64,000 bases of DNA. Source: Paenibacillus lentus (GTDB lineage: Bacteria; Bacillota; Bacilli; Paenibacillales; Paenibacillaceae). This document shows, piece after piece, positions 63,681-64,000 of the stretch. The notes beneath the pieces were generated by a model. It saw only the letters and a program-made list of their open reading frames with translations, made no database searches and had not been told where the DNA came from. The first letter of the stretch is position 1. Each line of letters opens with the position of its first letter. The position numbers and the translations under genes are program-made. The stretch spans positions 1,240,001-1,304,000 of the forward strand of contig NZ_CP034248.1 in assembly GCF_003931855.1 (NCBI RefSeq). Reading direction: 5' to 3'.

Positions 63681-64000
63681 ATGACATCTGAAGCTAGAGC
63701 AGCAAGGTGCGAGGGGCCGAGAATCCGCCGTGAGAAGGTGACCGTTGCTCATATGATCTTGGTTTACTGTCGGGGGATGCATCCGGAAGCAGAGAAGCGC
63801 AACACTATAAGCGGCATTAGAAATACGTGTCCTCAGTTATGCGAAGATTGCTATACTTTGTACGAATATAGTCAAAAGCGATTGACCTATTGCCGCTTTG
63901 GCGAAGATAAGACGACCTGCGCAAACTGCCCGATTCACTGCTATGCTCCGCAGGAACGTGAGAAAATCAAGCAGGTAATGCGCTATGCCGGAGCGCGAAT
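63681..64000 (+). CDS. YgbA-like (nitrous oxide-stimulated promoter family) protein, cut by window edge
   Basis: At least 106 codons, open to the window end. Cys-rich: TCPQLCEDCYTLYEYSQKRL, YCRFGEDKTTCANCPIHCY, then REKIKQVMRYAGAR. This matches the YgbA/NO-inducible family, in which Cys residues may bind a metal cluster; the exact role is unknown. ATG 63681 has AGGAGG at 63664-63669. The C-terminus is beyond the window. Confidence 0.85.
   Translation, partial: MTSEARAARCEGPRIRREKVTVAHMILVYCRGMHPEAEKRNTISGIRNTCPQLCEDCYTLYEYSQKRLTYCRFGEDKTTCANCPIHCYAPQEREKIKQVMRYAGAR

Overview
The window looks like a chromosomal segment of a low-to-mid GC Gram-positive endospore-former of the Paenibacillus type. 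Supporting signs: strong AGGAGG-like ribosome binding sites with many GTG and TTG starts, LplB/YtcP-type and YesM/YesN-type sugar systems, S-layer homology (SLH) anchoring, MenA-type prenyltransferases, a DUF4023 peptide and 7-1-7 PerR/Fur-like boxes. No rRNA, tRNA, CRISPR array or prophage was seen.

Layout. 1-10 kb: a 5'-nucleotidase-family phosphoesterase, a small unknown protein, an SLC13 transporter, a membrane protein plus XRE regulator pair, a lipoprotein, a nuclease-helicase of the XPD/DinG type, and peptidase T. 10.4-25.9 kb: a fructan utilisation locus. It holds a LacI-type regulator with three matching operators, two LplB/YtcP-type permeases, a binding lipoprotein, a fructokinase fused to a GH32 fructosidase, a cytosolic LamG-GH32 protein and a 1876-residue SLH-anchored surface LamG-GH32 protein with CBM38-like repeats. 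25.9-32.8 kb: a second sugar ABC system (two permeases, binding protein) controlled by a YesM/YesN two-component pair. 32.8-39.8 kb: a LysR regulator with a YeiH transporter, an IS element, an SDR dehydrogenase, a purine permease and a secreted protein. 40-51 kb: a Fur-box heme monooxygenase, two cyclic-di-GMP proteins, two UbiA prenyltransferases flanking a PadR-controlled ABC exporter, and small proteins. 51-57.7 kb: two Gfo/Idh/MocA oxidoreductases, an IS256-family element, an AraC regulator and a decayed sensor kinase. 57.8-64 kb: an alpha/beta hydrolase, a catalase, an ABC transporter and the start of a YgbA-like gene cut by the window edge.

The most interesting part is the fructan locus. 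The surface protein can be read as binding and converting an inulin-type fructan at the cell wall. The ABC system would import the product. The cytosolic LamG-GH32 paralogue and the GH32 half of the fusion would process it to fructose, which the fused PfkB kinase would phosphorylate. The two LamG-GH32 proteins share an unusual catalytic motif in which the usual nucleophile Asp is Glu. Together with the CBM38-like modules this raises the possibility of a cyclic-fructan (cycloinulo-oligosaccharide) route analogous to cyclodextrin pathways; that reading is inference. Neither sugar ABC cassette encodes an ATPase, so a shared MsmX-type ATPase elsewhere is expected.
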